NCBI RefSeq assembly: GCF_014200725.1
Contig: NZ_JACHCL010000004.1
Coordinates: forward strand, 186,001-250,000
Direction: 5' to 3'
DNA length: 64,000 bases
Source: Janthinobacterium silvisoli
GTDB lineage: Bacteria; Pseudomonadota; Gammaproteobacteria; Burkholderiales; Burkholderiaceae_D
Part shown: piece by piece, positions 53,052 to 62,830 of the stretch
How the letters are laid out: every line of letters begins with the position of its first letter
How positions within the stretch are numbered: position 1 is the first letter of the stretch
The notes under the pieces: generated by a model
Told to the model about the DNA's origin: nothing
Seen by the model: the letters and a program-made list of their open reading frames with translations, nothing else
Database searches by the model: none
Made by a program: the position numbers and the translations under genes

Positions 53052-53151
53052 AAACCTACTGCGCGACGCGATTTTCCGACCTCCGATGCTCACTGTGCAT
53101 CCGCACAGCTGCGCTTCTCGGTCAGAAACTCGGGCCGCTCGCTACGGTTTT
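53052..53151. repeat. Intergenic repeat, copy 1 (between chvE and gguA)
   Basis: This element begins AAACCTACTGCGCG and ends GCCGCTCGCTACGGTTTT. Inside it carries the hairpin CTGTGC-ATCC-GCACAG followed by TGCGCTTCTCG. The same outer and inner blocks recur at 55972-56085 with a different central hairpin. The ends are imperfect inverted repeats, so it looks like a REP/MITE-like dispersed element. It sits 13 nt after the chvE stop. Confidence 0.75.
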
Positions 53152-53222
53152 GCGAGACGTCATGAAAGGTGCAGCAAGGTGTGGCGTCATCCCTGATGCC
53201 CCACCTTGCCAGAGAGGTTTAT

Positions 53223-54767
53223 ATGACGAACACTATCCTGGAAATGCGCGGGATACGGAAGACGTTTCCGGGCGTGGTTGCGCTCGACAACGTCAATCTG
53301 CAGGTACGCAGCGGCGAAATCCACGCCATCGTTGGCGAAAATGGCGCCGGCAAATCCACCCTGATGAAAGTGCTGAGCGGCGTGTATGGCCACGGCAGCT
53401 ATAGTGGCGACATCGATTACCAGGGCCAGACCCGGCAATTTCGCGGCATCAAGGATAGCGAAGAAATCGGCATCATCATCATTCATCAGGAGCTGGCCCT
53501 GGTGCCGCTGCTATCGATCGCGGAAAATATTTTTCTCGGTAACGAGCCAGCCAGAAATGGCGTCATCGACTGGGAATACGCGCAAGCGAAGACCCGTGAA
53601 TTGCTGCATAAGGTAGGCTTGAAAGAGTCGCCCGATACCCTGGTCAACAAACTGGGCGTCGGCAAGCAGCAATTGATTGAAATCGCCAAAGCGCTGTGCA
53701 AGGACGTCAAGCTCCTGATCCTCGACGAACCTACCGCCAGCCTGAATGAAAGCGATAGCGATGCGCTACTGACCCTGTTACTGGGCTTGAAGCAGCAAGG
53801 CATCGCCTCCATCCTGATTTCACACAAACTGAATGAAATTTCGCGCGTCGCCGATGCGATTACGGTGCTGCGCGACGGCAATACGGTCGACAGTTTTGAT
53901 TGCCGCGCGGGGCCGGTCAGCGAAGACCGCATCATCGAAAAAATGGTCGGGCGTGAAATGGCCGACCGTTATCCACCGCGCACCCCAGCCATCGGCGATA
54001 CCATCTTCGAGGTGCGCGACTGGCGCGTATTCCACCCGGAGCATGCCGACCGCGCCATCATCAAGGGCATCAATCTGCATGCAAAAAAAGGCGAAGTGAT
54101 CGGCATCGCCGGCTTGATGGGTTCCGGCCGCACCGAGCTGGCGATGAGCATTTTCGGCCGTTCTTACGGCCAGCGCATCAGCGGCACGGTATTGAAAAAC
54201 GGCGTGGAAATCGATGTCAGTTCGATCGGCAAGGCGATTACTCACGGCCTGGCCTACGTCACGGAAGACCGCAAGGGACTGGGCTTGATCCTGGAAGAAG
54301 ACATCAAGAAAAACACCAGCCTGGCTAACCTGGGCGCGGTGTCGCACCATCTGGTGATCGATGAGGCACGCGAATTTGGCGTGGCCGAGGAATTTCGCCG
54401 CAAGCTGAAAATCCGCTGCTCCAGCATCCTGCAAAAAGTCGTCAATCTGTCCGGCGGCAACCAGCAAAAAGTGGTGCTGGCCAAATGGCTGTTTTCGCGG
54501 CCCGACATCTTGATACTCGACGAGCCTAGCCGCGGCATCGATGTGGGTGCCAAGTATGAAATCTACAGCATCATTAATGAACTGGCCGCCGAAGGTAAAT
54601 GCATCGTCATGATTTCATCGGAAATGCCGGAGTTGCTGGGCATGTGCGACCGGATTTATGTCATGAATGAAGGCAGGTTCGCCGCTGAACTGAGCGCGGC
54701 CGAAGCGACGCAGGAAAAAATCATGCGCGCCATCGTCACACACGGAGACAATAGTAATGGACACTAA
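53223..54767 (+). CDS. gguA: Sugar ABC transporter ATP-binding protein GguA
   Basis: A 514-residue tandem ATPase of CUT2 type. N-terminal Walker [17 protein letters not shown] and Walker [13 protein letters not shown] are canonical. The C-terminal half has the signature [15 protein letters not shown], Walker [13 protein letters not shown] and a degenerate P-loop ([12 protein letters not shown]), as usual. Trimming the start to 53223 gives [13 protein letters not shown] and a site AGAGAGG. It pairs with GguB, whose gene it overlaps by 11 nt. The first of two such transporters in the window. Confidence 0.94.
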   Translation: MTNTILEMRGIRKTFPGVVALDNVNLQVRSGEIHAIVGENGAGKSTLMKVLSGVYGHGSYSGDIDYQGQTRQFRGIKDSEEIGIIIIHQELALVPLLSIAENIFLGNEPARNGVIDWEYAQAKTRELLHKVGLKESPDTLVNKLGVGKQQLIEIAKALCKDVKLLILDEPTASLNESDSDALLTLLLGLKQQGIASILISHKLNEISRVADAITVLRDGNTVDSFDCRAGPVSEDRIIEKMVGREMADRYPPRTPAIGDTIFEVRDWRVFHPEHADRAIIKGINLHAKKGEVIGIAGLMGSGRTELAMSIFGRSYGQRISGTVLKNGVEIDVSSIGKAITHGLAYVTEDRKGLGLILEEDIKKNTSLANLGAVSHHLVIDEAREFGVAEEFRRKLKIRCSSILQKVVNLSGGNQQKVVLAKWLFSRPDILILDEPSRGIDVGAKYEIYSIINELAAEGKCIVMISSEMPELLGMCDRIYVMNEGRFAAELSAAEATQEKIMRAIVTHGDNSNGH

Positions 54768-55971
54768 CATCACCAGCGCGCCGATCACGCCCGCTCCCGA
54801 AACAGCAACGCCCGCGCGCAGCTATACCGGCTTCTTGAAAAACAATATGCGCGACTACGGCATGCTGCTGTCGCTGATCGTCATCATGGGCTTTTTCGAG
54901 TACATGACCGAGGGCACCCTGATGCAGCCGCTGAACCTGACCAACCTGGTACTGCAAAACAGCTATATCGTCATCATGGCGCTGGGCATGCTGATGGTGA
55001 TCGTGGCTGGCCATATCGATTTATCGGTAGGCTCGGTGGTCGGCTTTGTCGGCGCGCTGGCGGCCGTACTGATTGTCAATTACGAGATGAATTTTGTCGC
55101 CGCCAGCGTGATTTGCCTGCTTGCCGGCGCCATCATCGGCGGCGCGCAAGGGTATTTCGTGGCTTTCTTCCGCATCCCCTCCTTCATCGTCACCCTGGCT
55201 GGCATGCTGGTGTTCAAGGGCTTGACGCTGGCACTGCTGGCGGGTCAGTCGGTCGGCCCTTTCCCACCCGGCTTCCAGATGCTCAGTTCCGGCTTTTTGC
55301 CTGACCCTTTCGGCGGCCAAAACCTGCGCGGCCTGTCGCTGCTGCTGGGCGTGGCCGCTGCCGCAGCCCTGATCTTTACTTCGCTGCGCAGCCGCGCCAA
55401 GCAGCTCAGGCACGGCATGGAAAACGAACCGCGCGCTTTTTTCCTGCTCAAGAATGGCGTGTTCGCCGCCGTGATGGTGTACTTCAGTTATTTGCTGGCT
55501 TCCTACCGGGGTTTTCCGAATGTGCTGGCGGTGATGTCGGTGCTGATCGTCGCCTACACCTTTGTTACCAACCGCACCGTGCTGGGACGGCGCGTGTACG
55601 CCGTCGGCGGCAATGAAAAAGCGGCACGCCTGTCTGGCATCAAGACTGAACGGGTCAGCTTCTACACCTTCGTCAATATGGGCATGCTGGCCGCGCTGGC
55701 TGGCCTGATCTTCGCTGCCCGCCTGAACACCGCCACGCCCAAGGCCGGTACCGGTTTTGAACTGGACGTGATCGCCGCCTGCTTTATCGGCGGCGCATCG
55801 GCGTCGGGTGGCGTCGGCAAGGTGATGGGGGCCGTGATCGGCGCCTTCATCATGGGCGTGATGAATAACGGCATGTCCATCATGGGCATCGGCATCGATT
55901 ACCAGCAAGTGATCAAGGGTCTGGTCTTGCTGGCAGCCGTGTTTATCGATGTGATCAACAAAAATAAATAA
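54757..55971 (+). CDS. gguB: Sugar ABC transporter permease GguB
   Basis: A 404-residue inner-membrane permease with about ten hydrophobic segments. [20 protein letters not shown] and [24 protein letters not shown] are conserved in AraH/XylH/GguB permeases; the second is the ATPase-coupling loop. [25 protein letters not shown] sequence near the C-terminus ([18 protein letters not shown]) closes the family pattern. The gene overlaps gguA by 11 nt, so translation is coupled. It ends at the repeat copy 2, convergent with the xyl operon. Confidence 0.94.
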   Translation: MDTNITSAPITPAPETATPARSYTGFLKNNMRDYGMLLSLIVIMGFFEYMTEGTLMQPLNLTNLVLQNSYIVIMALGMLMVIVAGHIDLSVGSVVGFVGALAAVLIVNYEMNFVAASVICLLAGAIIGGAQGYFVAFFRIPSFIVTLAGMLVFKGLTLALLAGQSVGPFPPGFQMLSSGFLPDPFGGQNLRGLSLLLGVAAAAALIFTSLRSRAKQLRHGMENEPRAFFLLKNGVFAAVMVYFSYLLASYRGFPNVLAVMSVLIVAYTFVTNRTVLGRRVYAVGGNEKAARLSGIKTERVSFYTFVNMGMLAALAGLIFAARLNTATPKAGTGFELDVIAACFIGGASASGGVGKVMGAVIGAFIMGVMNNGMSIMGIGIDYQQVIKGLVLLAAVFIDVINKNK

Positions 55972-56085
55972 AAACCTACTGCGCGTCGGTATAGGCGGTC
56001 TGCGATGCTCACCGCCTCGGCGGCCCCGTACCTAGTACGGTTGCGCTTCTCGACCACCTCTACCTTCCGCTCGCTACGGTTTTTT
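55972..56085. repeat. Intergenic repeat, copy 2 (after gguB)
   Basis: It begins AAACCTACTGCGCG and ends CCGCTCGCTACGGTTTTTT, as copy 1 does, and shares GATGCTCAC and GCGCTTCTCG inside. The centre differs: it carries the palindrome CCGTACCTAGTACGG and an extra CCGCC/GGCGG stem. The final T-run reaches into the stop codon of the convergent lactonase gene (56084-56086), so it may also act as a terminator for gguB. Confidence 0.75.
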
Positions 56086-56986
56086 AGGCATTGCAAGTGA
56101 ATGCCGCGCCAAAGCGCACTTCAGGCAAACCGCGCACACCAGGCTGGCGTGCGCGGAACAGGCCACCAGCCAGTGGTTCGATTGCCAGTTGAGCCGGCTT
56201 GAGGTTTTCCTGCGCCGTGGTGATAAATAATTCATCGTACTGCGGCCCGCCCAGGCTCACGCAGCTGGGCTGCGATACGGGCAGGCTGACGCTACGCTCG
56301 ATGCTGCCGTCAGGCGCGTAGCGCACCACGCGGCTGGCGCCCCACTGTGCACTCCACAACTGATCATGTGCATCGATGGTGGCGCCATCGGCCGCGCCAG
56401 GGCCGGCGTCGAGTACGGCAAACACACGCACCTGGCGGGCGTCACCACCCAGGTAATCGTCCCAGCGGTAAATCGCCTTTTTCAGCGAATCGCAAAAATA
56501 CATGGCCGTGCCATCGACGCTGAAGCAGATGCTGTTTGAAATGGCAACGGGCGGCAGCGGCAGGCGCTCCAGGCTCAGGTCCAGATTCAAGCGGTAAAAG
56601 CTGCCGATGGCTTCGCGGCTGGAGCGTTCATCCAGGGTACCGAATACAAAGCGTCCCTGGCGGTCACAGCGACCATCGTTGACGCGGGTCATGGGTAGGC
56701 CAGCCTCCACCGCGTGTAAGGGTGTCACGAGCCCGTTATGCAGCTGGAACCATGCCAGTTGCGTGGCCAGTCCCAGCAACAGTACATCATCGTTGTCCGT
56801 CAAGCTAAAACAGGCCAGCCGTTCCGGCATATCCCAGTGCTGGCGCTCACCCGTGGCCAGCACCAGCGCATGCAGCTGGCGGCCTTCGATATTGGTCCAG
56901 AAAACGCGGCCACTGCGTTCGCACCAGCGCACGCCCTCGCCCAGGATATTGCGTGCATCGACCAGCAATTCGGCTTGTATTTCCAT
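56084..56986 (-). CDS. SMP-30/gluconolactonase family protein (probable aldonolactonase)
   Basis: About 300 residues of a six-bladed propeller lactonase. Metal-ligand blocks are present: ILGEGVRWCERSGRVFWTNIE (Glu), RVNDGRCDRQGRFVFGT (Asn-Asp), ISNSICFSVDGTAMYFCDS (Asn, with NS replacing the usual NG) and GAADGATIDAHDQLW (Asp). It should open sugar lactones such as xylonolactone to the aldonate, the step after the aldose dehydrogenase. The start ATGATG overlaps the epimerase stop; 56986 has AGGAG at 5 nt. Last gene of the xyl operon. Confidence 0.86.
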   Translation of the reverse strand: MEIQAELLVDARNILGEGVRWCERSGRVFWTNIEGRQLHALVLATGERQHWDMPERLACFSLTDNDDVLLLGLATQLAWFQLHNGLVTPLHAVEAGLPMTRVNDGRCDRQGRFVFGTLDERSSREAIGSFYRLNLDLSLERLPLPPVAISNSICFSVDGTAMYFCDSLKKAIYRWDDYLGGDARQVRVFAVLDAGPGAADGATIDAHDQLWSAQWGASRVVRYAPDGSIERSVSLPVSQPSCVSLGGPQYDELFITTAQENLKPAQLAIEPLAGGLFRARQPGVRGLPEVRFGAAFTCNA

Positions 56987-57765
56987 CATGTCTCCTGATT
57001 GATTTTTTCGCTGATGCCCAAGGCATCGATATCGGCCACGCCCAGGCGGTAGACCAGCGTTTGCCGTACGGTATGGCCAGGCAGCAAGTCCAGTGCCGCC
57101 GGCGCCAGGAAAAAGCGGCTGGCATCGGTCTGCACATGCAGTTGCCGTCCGCAGCTGAAAAAGCGTAGCACCCTGCCAGATGCCGGGTCGACTATTTTTA
57201 CAACTTCGCGCAGTTCGCCAATCCTGGCCAGGCAAAATACATGATCAAGACCAGCGGCGCAGCGGGTGCCGGGCCATGCCAGCCGTGCGGCGATGGGAGC
57301 AGGCTGGCGAAAATCAAAAGCGGTGCCCGCCACATCGAGCGGCATAGTTCCAGCAGCTTTGCAGGGAAAATAACGGTCGGCGGACAGGCTCAGTATATGG
57401 TCACCCACACTGATCTCGTGGCCGCGCAGGTTGAACGCGGGTACAGGCAAGGTGATGCGCGCACGGTTCAGGGCTGTCGCCTCGTAATCGATATGCAGGC
57501 AGCCTTCGTCATCGAGACGGTAACGCAAGCGCTCGGCCACGCCATCGCGCTGCAGGCGCAGTAACAAACTGGTATCGGATACTACATCGCATAAGCAGTC
57601 CATCGGCAAGCTTGCCCGCATGGGAACGGCCAGCACATCGGCCATGCGGCCATAGCGGTCAGGCGCCCACCAGGACAGCAAGCTGGCATCGCGTGCGCTG
57701 ATGGTCACGCGCATGCCGCGCCCATTGCGCAGCGTGTGGACGAGATCCACCTCTGCCTGCATCAT
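56986..57765 (-). CDS. Aldose 1-epimerase-like protein, short and lacking catalytic residues
   Basis: About 259 residues, against about 340 in GalM. Recognisable parts: SLLSWWAPDRYGRMADVL near the N-terminus, AFNLRGHEISVGDHILSLSADRYFP, VAGTAFDFRQP and GLDHVFCL. The segment that normally holds the first catalytic His (xxLHGG) is absent, and in the NHxYFNL motif the His position is Val (PVPAFNL). The C-terminal Glu block (LEPQ) is also not seen. It therefore may not mutarotate sugars. Start and stop overlap neighbours (ATGATG), so it is co-expressed with xylR and the lactonase. Confidence 0.75.
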   Translation of the reverse strand: MMQAEVDLVHTLRNGRGMRVTISARDASLLSWWAPDRYGRMADVLAVPMRASLPMDCLCDVVSDTSLLLRLQRDGVAERLRYRLDDEGCLHIDYEATALNRARITLPVPAFNLRGHEISVGDHILSLSADRYFPCKAAGTMPLDVAGTAFDFRQPAPIAARLAWPGTRCAAGLDHVFCLARIGELREVVKIVDPASGRVLRFFSCGRQLHVQTDASRFFLAPAALDLLPGHTVRQTLVYRLGVADIDALGISEKINQET

Positions 57766-58961
57766 GCAGCCGGCCCAGGGGTGGTCGCCAGCCGGCTGCG
57801 CTGCTGGAATTCGCGCGGCGTACAACCGAGTTCGCGCTTGAACACGGCATGCATATACTGCACCGTGGTAAAGCCGCAGCGCACGGCCACCTCCGCCACC
57901 TGGCCCGGTTCGCGCACTAGAAGGGTTTTGGCTGCATCGAGCTTGAAGTGCAGGATTTCATCATGCACGCTGCGCCCCAGCTCATGGCGGAAATGCGCTT
58001 CCAGCGAAGAGCGCGATACGCCCACGTAGTCGGCCACCTGTTCCGTCTTGATGCCCTGGCAGGCGTACTGGCGGATGAAATGGCGCGCCTGCATCACCTG
58101 CGGATGCTGGAACGGTTGATGGCGGGTAGAGGCCAGCACGTTCAAACCGGCCGGCGGCACCAGGATGCGGGTGGCGGGCAGGCGCATGCCATTGAGCATC
58201 TGGTGCAGCAAATGGGCAGCGGTGCGGCCCATTTCCTCTGTACCCTGGATCACGGAACTTAAGGGAATACGCGTCAGCATGCGCGCCAGCGGGTCATTGT
58301 CGATACCGATCAGTGCCACCTGTTCCGGCACGGCGATCCCCGCATGCATGCACGCCTGCAGCAACTGGCGCGCACGCGCATCGCTGACCGCGATGATACC
58401 AACCGGTTTTTCCAGGCTATTGAGCCAGGCGATTTGCTGTTCCACCGCTTCATCCCATGAGGGAGCGCTGGTGGCCAGGCCACGATAGACATCGGCGCGC
58501 ATATGGTCGCGCTCCATCAGGGCGCAAAAAGCCGTTTCACGCTCTTGTGCCCAGCGGTTGATAGCAGCCTCAGGCAGGCTGAAACAGGCGAAGCGCGTCA
58601 ACCCCGCTTCCACCAGGTGGTCGTAAGCCAGTTTGACGATCTTGAAGTTATCGGTGGCCACGTAGGGTATGCCGGCCGGATAATCTTCATCGCGCGCATA
58701 CGAGCCGCCCACCGCCACCACGGGAACATGGCTGTGCGCCAGGGCAGCGCACACGGCTGGATCGTCGAAATCAGCGATGATGCCGTCGCCCTGCCAGCGT
58801 TCAATGCCGGGCAGGCGGCAGCGAAAATCCTCTTCCAGGAACAAGTCCCACGACACGCGCGTGGTGTTCAGATAAGCGGCAATGCCCGCGATGATATCGC
58901 GGTCATAAATCTTATTCCCGTTAAACAGCAGCGCAATCCGATGCGCAGTCGGCATCTTCAT
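57762..58961 (-). CDS. xylR: Xylose operon regulator XylR (AraC family with sugar-binding domain)
   Basis: A 399-residue protein, like E. coli XylR (392). Residues 1 to about 275 form a LacI/periplasmic-binding-like effector domain (RIALLFNGNKIYDRDIIAGI at the start, VALIGIDNDPLARMLTRIPL later). From about residue 285 a C-terminal AraC helix-turn-helix pair follows (QVADYVGVSRSSLEAHFRHELG and VAEVAVRCGFTTVQYMHAVFK). It should activate the xyl genes when xylose binds. It lies inside the operon, 30 nt after xylH, and overlaps the epimerase-like start. Confidence 0.93.
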   Translation of the reverse strand: MKMPTAHRIALLFNGNKIYDRDIIAGIAAYLNTTRVSWDLFLEEDFRCRLPGIERWQGDGIIADFDDPAVCAALAHSHVPVVAVGGSYARDEDYPAGIPYVATDNFKIVKLAYDHLVEAGLTRFACFSLPEAAINRWAQERETAFCALMERDHMRADVYRGLATSAPSWDEAVEQQIAWLNSLEKPVGIIAVSDARARQLLQACMHAGIAVPEQVALIGIDNDPLARMLTRIPLSSVIQGTEEMGRTAAHLLHQMLNGMRLPATRILVPPAGLNVLASTRHQPFQHPQVMQARHFIRQYACQGIKTEQVADYVGVSRSSLEAHFRHELGRSVHDEILHFKLDAAKTLLVREPGQVAEVAVRCGFTTVQYMHAVFKRELGCTPREFQQRSRLATTPGPAA

Positions 58962-58991
58962 GGTGTCTCCTCCGTGCCAGTTTTTTCAGGG

Positions 58992-60134
58992 CTATCGGCG
59001 TGCAGAACGTGTACTTACGTCTACCCATACTGCCAGGGTGAGGATACTGCCTTTTACGATCATCTGCCAGTAAGTATCCACGTCCAGCATGGACATGCCA
59101 TTATCGAGGCTGGCCATCACCAACGCGCCGATCAGCGCGCCGTACACGGTGCCCGAACCGCCCCGCATCGAGGTGCCGCCGATGAAGCAGGCAGCGATGG
59201 CGTCCAACTCGCTGAAGGTACCGGCCGACGGCGAACCGGCCGCCAGGCGGCCCGTGTTGATCAGGCCCGCCAGTGCGCACATCAGGCCCATGATGCCGAA
59301 GATCCATAGCTTGACGGCCTTGACGTTGATGCCCGACAGGCGCGTCGCCTCCATATTACTGCCCACGGCGTAGATGCGGCGGCCAAACACGGTCTGGCTG
59401 GTGATGTAGCTGAATAGGCCCAGCAGCGCCAACAAGAGCAGCACGGGCAGGGGGATGCCTTCATAATCATTCAAAGTCTGCACGAAGGCATACAGCACGG
59501 CGCCAATGACGATCACGCGCAAACCATCCACCCATGCTGCCGTCTGCTGCAAGCCATGCTGGGCGCGGCTGGCGCGCTGCCGCCACGTCAGGAACGCAGC
59601 CAGCAAGAACAGGACTATGCCGAGTGCTATGCCGGGCAAGGCGGGCAGATAACCCTGGCCCAGGTAGACCAGCGGATCAGAGACGGGCGCAATCGTGATG
59701 CCGCCCGTGATGCCCAGCAAAATGCCGCGATACGCCAGCATGCCGCCCAGCCCGACGATAAAGGACGGTATGCCACGATACGCTGTCAGGTAGCCATTCA
59801 ACAGGCCGATCACCAGGCCACAGCCCAGCACCGCCGCCAGGTTCAGCGCCAGCGGCCAGTGCTGAGTCACATCCAGCACGGCGGCGATGCCGCCCAATAG
59901 TCCCAGCAAAGAGCCGATCGACAGGTCGATCTCGCCGGCGATAATCACCAGCACCATGCCGCAGGCGAGGATGCCCGTGACGGACATCTGGCGCAACAGA
60001 TTGGACAGATTGCGCGGGGTGACAAAACTGCCTTGCGTCTTCCACGAAAAAAAGGCCCAGATCAGCGCCACGGCGATCAGCAGGGCCAGCATCTTGTATT
60101 GGGTGAACAGCTGTTTTACGCTGATAGCTTTCAT
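58992..60134 (-). CDS. xylH: D-xylose ABC transporter permease XylH
   Basis: A 380-residue inner-membrane permease with about ten hydrophobic segments. [22 protein letters not shown] and the coupling loop [23 protein letters not shown] are characteristic of XylH, as is [19 protein letters not shown] near the C-terminus. It forms the channel for xylose entry. The start overlaps the xylG stop by 4 nt (60131-60134). It is one of two CUT2 permeases in the window, the other being GguB; both have the coupling loop. Confidence 0.94.
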   Translation of the reverse strand: MKAISVKQLFTQYKMLALLIAVALIWAFFSWKTQGSFVTPRNLSNLLRQMSVTGILACGMVLVIIAGEIDLSIGSLLGLLGGIAAVLDVTQHWPLALNLAAVLGCGLVIGLLNGYLTAYRGIPSFIVGLGGMLAYRGILLGITGGITIAPVSDPLVYLGQGYLPALPGIALGIVLFLLAAFLTWRQRASRAQHGLQQTAAWVDGLRVIVIGAVLYAFVQTLNDYEGIPLPVLLLLALLGLFSYITSQTVFGRRIYAVGSNMEATRLSGINVKAVKLWIFGIMGLMCALAGLINTGRLAAGSPSAGTFSELDAIAACFIGGTSMRGGSGTVYGALIGALVMASLDNGMSMLDVDTYWQMIVKGSILTLAVWVDVSTRSARR

Positions 60135-61702
60135 GCGGCGGATTCCTTGTATGCAGTGTTGGCGCCGGGCGCCGGATGCTGGGCCAGCGCTGCCGCCAGC
60201 ACGGTTTCCTGGCTCAGGCCATGGTTGATAAAGTCGCCGCGCAGCCGCCCTTCTCCCATCACCAGCACGCGGTCGGACACGCCCAGCACTTCTGCCAGTT
60301 CCGACGACACCATGATGATGGCCATGCCCTGGTCTGCCAGCGCCAGCATCAATTTATAGATTTCATATTTGGCGCCCACGTCCACGCCACGCGTCGGTTC
60401 GTCGAGTATCAGCACACGTGGACGTGTCAGCAGCATCTTGGCCAGCACGGCCTTTTGCTGGTTGCCGCCAGACAGACTGGTAATCGGCAAGGTCGGGCTG
60501 GCCGCCTTTAATTCCAGCTGTGCGATCTCACCGCGCACGGCCATCCGTTCGGCTTCGCCATCAATGCGCGTGGCGTGTGCAAATTGTCCCAGCACGGCCA
60601 GGGTGATGTTTTGCCCTACATCGAGGTCAGGCACGATGCCGTGGTGCTTGCGGTCTTCCGGCACCATGGCCAGGCCCCTGGCAATCGCCTTTTGCGGCGT
60701 CGAGGTATCGATGCGTTGGCCATCGAGCCACACTTCGGCCTGGCATGGCCCCTGATAAGCGCCAAACAGGGCAGAAACCAGTTCCGTGCGCCCCGCACCG
60801 ACCAGGCCCGCGATACCGAGGATCTCGCCCTTGCGCAAGCTGAACGACACATCGTCGACCCGCTTGCGCTGCGGGTTGTCAGCATCGATACAGGTCACGT
60901 GGCGCGCCTCGAACAGCACCTCGCCGATGGCTGGATGCGGCCCGCGCTGTGGATACAGCTGGCTCATTTCACGGCCCACCATTTGCGCGATGATGCGCTC
61001 TACATTCATCTGTGCCATGGGTGTGGTAGCGATATGCTTGCCGTCGCGGATGACGACGATGGTGTCGCAGATGGCGGCCACTTCGTCGAGCTTGTGCGAG
61101 ATATAAATGCAGGTGACGCCACGCGCCTTCAAGGCACGCAGGATATCGAGCAATACGGCGATTTCCGACGCCGTCAGCGACGACGACGGTTCATCGAGGA
61201 TCAACAGGCGCGCGTTCTTGTTGAGCGCCTTGGCGATTTCCACCAGCTGCTGGTGGCCGCCGCCGTAATTCATCACGGGCAGCGCCACGTTCAGTTCCGG
61301 TATCTTCAATTCACGCAGCAGCTCGTCGGCGCGCTTGTACATGGCTGCGTAATGCATGCGCCCACCAGGCAGGGTAATTTCGCGGCCCATGAAGATATTT
61401 TCGGCCACGGACAGCTGCGGTACCAGCATCAGCTCCTGGTGGATGATGATGATGCCGGCATTTTCCGTGTCGCGGATCGACTGCGCCCGCAGCGGCTTGC
61501 CTTCCCACAGGATTTCGCCATCCCAGCTACCGTGCGGATAAACGCCGGACAGCACCTTCATCAAGGTCGACTTGCCGGCGCCATTCTCGCCGCACAAGCC
61601 GATACACTCGCCGGCCCGCACCTGCAGGTCGATGCCATCAAGCGCGCGGACACCGCCAAACTGTTTGGCGATGCCTTTCATTTCAAGCAGATAGTCAGAC
61701 AT
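60131..61702 (-). CDS. xylG: D-xylose ABC transporter ATP-binding protein XylG
   Basis: A 523-residue tandem ATPase. Walker [17 protein letters not shown], Walker [13 protein letters not shown], second-half signature [15 protein letters not shown] and Walker [13 protein letters not shown] are intact, with the degenerate second P-loop [12 protein letters not shown]. Start at 61702 ([13 protein letters not shown]) is preferred over a GTG at 61708. It is separated from xylF by about 60 bp holding a perfect hairpin and overlaps xylH by 4 nt. Confidence 0.94.
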   Translation of the reverse strand: MSDYLLEMKGIAKQFGGVRALDGIDLQVRAGECIGLCGENGAGKSTLMKVLSGVYPHGSWDGEILWEGKPLRAQSIRDTENAGIIIIHQELMLVPQLSVAENIFMGREITLPGGRMHYAAMYKRADELLRELKIPELNVALPVMNYGGGHQQLVEIAKALNKNARLLILDEPSSSLTASEIAVLLDILRALKARGVTCIYISHKLDEVAAICDTIVVIRDGKHIATTPMAQMNVERIIAQMVGREMSQLYPQRGPHPAIGEVLFEARHVTCIDADNPQRKRVDDVSFSLRKGEILGIAGLVGAGRTELVSALFGAYQGPCQAEVWLDGQRIDTSTPQKAIARGLAMVPEDRKHHGIVPDLDVGQNITLAVLGQFAHATRIDGEAERMAVRGEIAQLELKAASPTLPITSLSGGNQQKAVLAKMLLTRPRVLILDEPTRGVDVGAKYEIYKLMLALADQGMAIIMVSSELAEVLGVSDRVLVMGEGRLRGDFINHGLSQETVLAAALAQHPAPGANTAYKESAA

Positions 61703-61732
61703 GCTCACTCTCGTTGGAATTAACAGAAATCG

Positions 61733-61759
61733 GGGGTCAGACCCGACGGGTCTGACCCC
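61733..61759. repeat. Perfect 12-bp hairpin between xylF and xylG
   Basis: GGGGTCAGACCC (61733-61744) pairs with GGGTCTGACCCC (61748-61759) around a 3-nt loop. It lies 5 nt beyond the xylF stop and before xylG, with no T-run on the minus strand. GGGGTCAGACCC is a sequence I recognise as recurring in betaproteobacterial intergenic regions. It probably stabilises the xylF message or partially attenuates xylGH. Confidence 0.75.
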
Positions 61760-61764
61760 AGCTT

Positions 61765-62766
61765 TTAGTTACCCAACTGAGCCTTGGTATAAAACCCATC
61801 ATCCACCAGAATATTCACGTTCGCCTTGGTCAAAGGCGTCGGTTTCAACAGCACGGTGCTGACCTTTTTCAAGCCGTTGTCATAGCTGGAGTTATAGGCA
61901 GGTTTTTCATTGCGCGCCAGTTGCACGGCCAGGGTGGCCGCTTCCGAGGCGATGGTTTTCAATGGCTTGTAGACGGTCATCGCCTGCGTGCCGGCGATCA
62001 CGCGCTTGACGGCCGCAAGGTCAGCGTCCTGGCCCGATACCGGTACCTTGCCCGCCAGCTTTTGCGCAGCCAAAGCCTGGATGGCGCCGCCAGCCGTGCC
62101 GTCATTCGAGGCGACGATGGCGTCGATCTTGTTTTTATTGGCCGTCAAGGCGTTTTCCACGATGGACAAGGCTTCGGTAGCGCTCCAGTCCTTCACCCAT
62201 TGCTGGCCCACGATCTTGATATCGCCCTTGTCGATATACGGCTTCAAGACTTTCATCTGCCCTTCGCGCAGCATCTTGGCGTTGTTGTCGGTCGGTGCGC
62301 CGCCCAGCAGATAATAATTACCCTTCGGTTGCAGCTTGACCACGCCTTCGGCCTGCATCTCGCCTACCTTCTCATTATCGAAGGAGATATAGGCGTCGAT
62401 ATCGGCGTTCAATATCAAGCGGTCGTACGACAGCACCTTGATGCCGGCTTTTTTTGCTTCCTTGACGGTGTTGTTGAGCACAGTCGCATTGAACGGCACG
62501 ATCACCAGCACGTCCACGCCGCGCGAAATCAGGTTTTCAATTTGCGAGATCTGGCGCTGCTCGCTGGCGTCGGCCGACTGCACGAAGACCTTGGCGCCCT
62601 GCTTTTCGGCGGCGGCGATAAAGAAGTCGCGGTCGCGCGTCCAGCGCTCCACGCGCAGGTCGTCGATGGAAAAACCGATCTTGGGATTTTTTGCGTCGGC
62701 CAGGGCGCTGCTGCTGGCCAGCGCCAGCATGGCGGTCATGAGGGCTGCACTGATGATCTTGTTCAT
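61765..62766 (-). CDS. xylF: D-xylose-binding periplasmic protein XylF
   Basis: A 333-residue binding protein with signal peptide [20 protein letters not shown] (cleavage near ALADA). Blocks [57 protein letters not shown] and [20 protein letters not shown] are those of XylF. It delivers xylose to XylGH. The ribosome site AAGGAG is good. It lies 64 nt after the xylD stop. Confidence 0.95.
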   Translation of the reverse strand: MNKIISAALMTAMLALASSSALADAKNPKIGFSIDDLRVERWTRDRDFFIAAAEKQGAKVFVQSADASEQRQISQIENLISRGVDVLVIVPFNATVLNNTVKEAKKAGIKVLSYDRLILNADIDAYISFDNEKVGEMQAEGVVKLQPKGNYYLLGGAPTDNNAKMLREGQMKVLKPYIDKGDIKIVGQQWVKDWSATEALSIVENALTANKNKIDAIVASNDGTAGGAIQALAAQKLAGKVPVSGQDADLAAVKRVIAGTQAMTVYKPLKTIASEAATLAVQLARNEKPAYNSSYDNGLKKVSTVLLKPTPLTKANVNILVDDGFYTKAQLGN

Positions 62767-62830
62767 TACGTGTCTCCTTGTTGGATTTTATTAACGACGT
62801 TTTTCACTACAGGTGTTGCGGCTTCCTACA

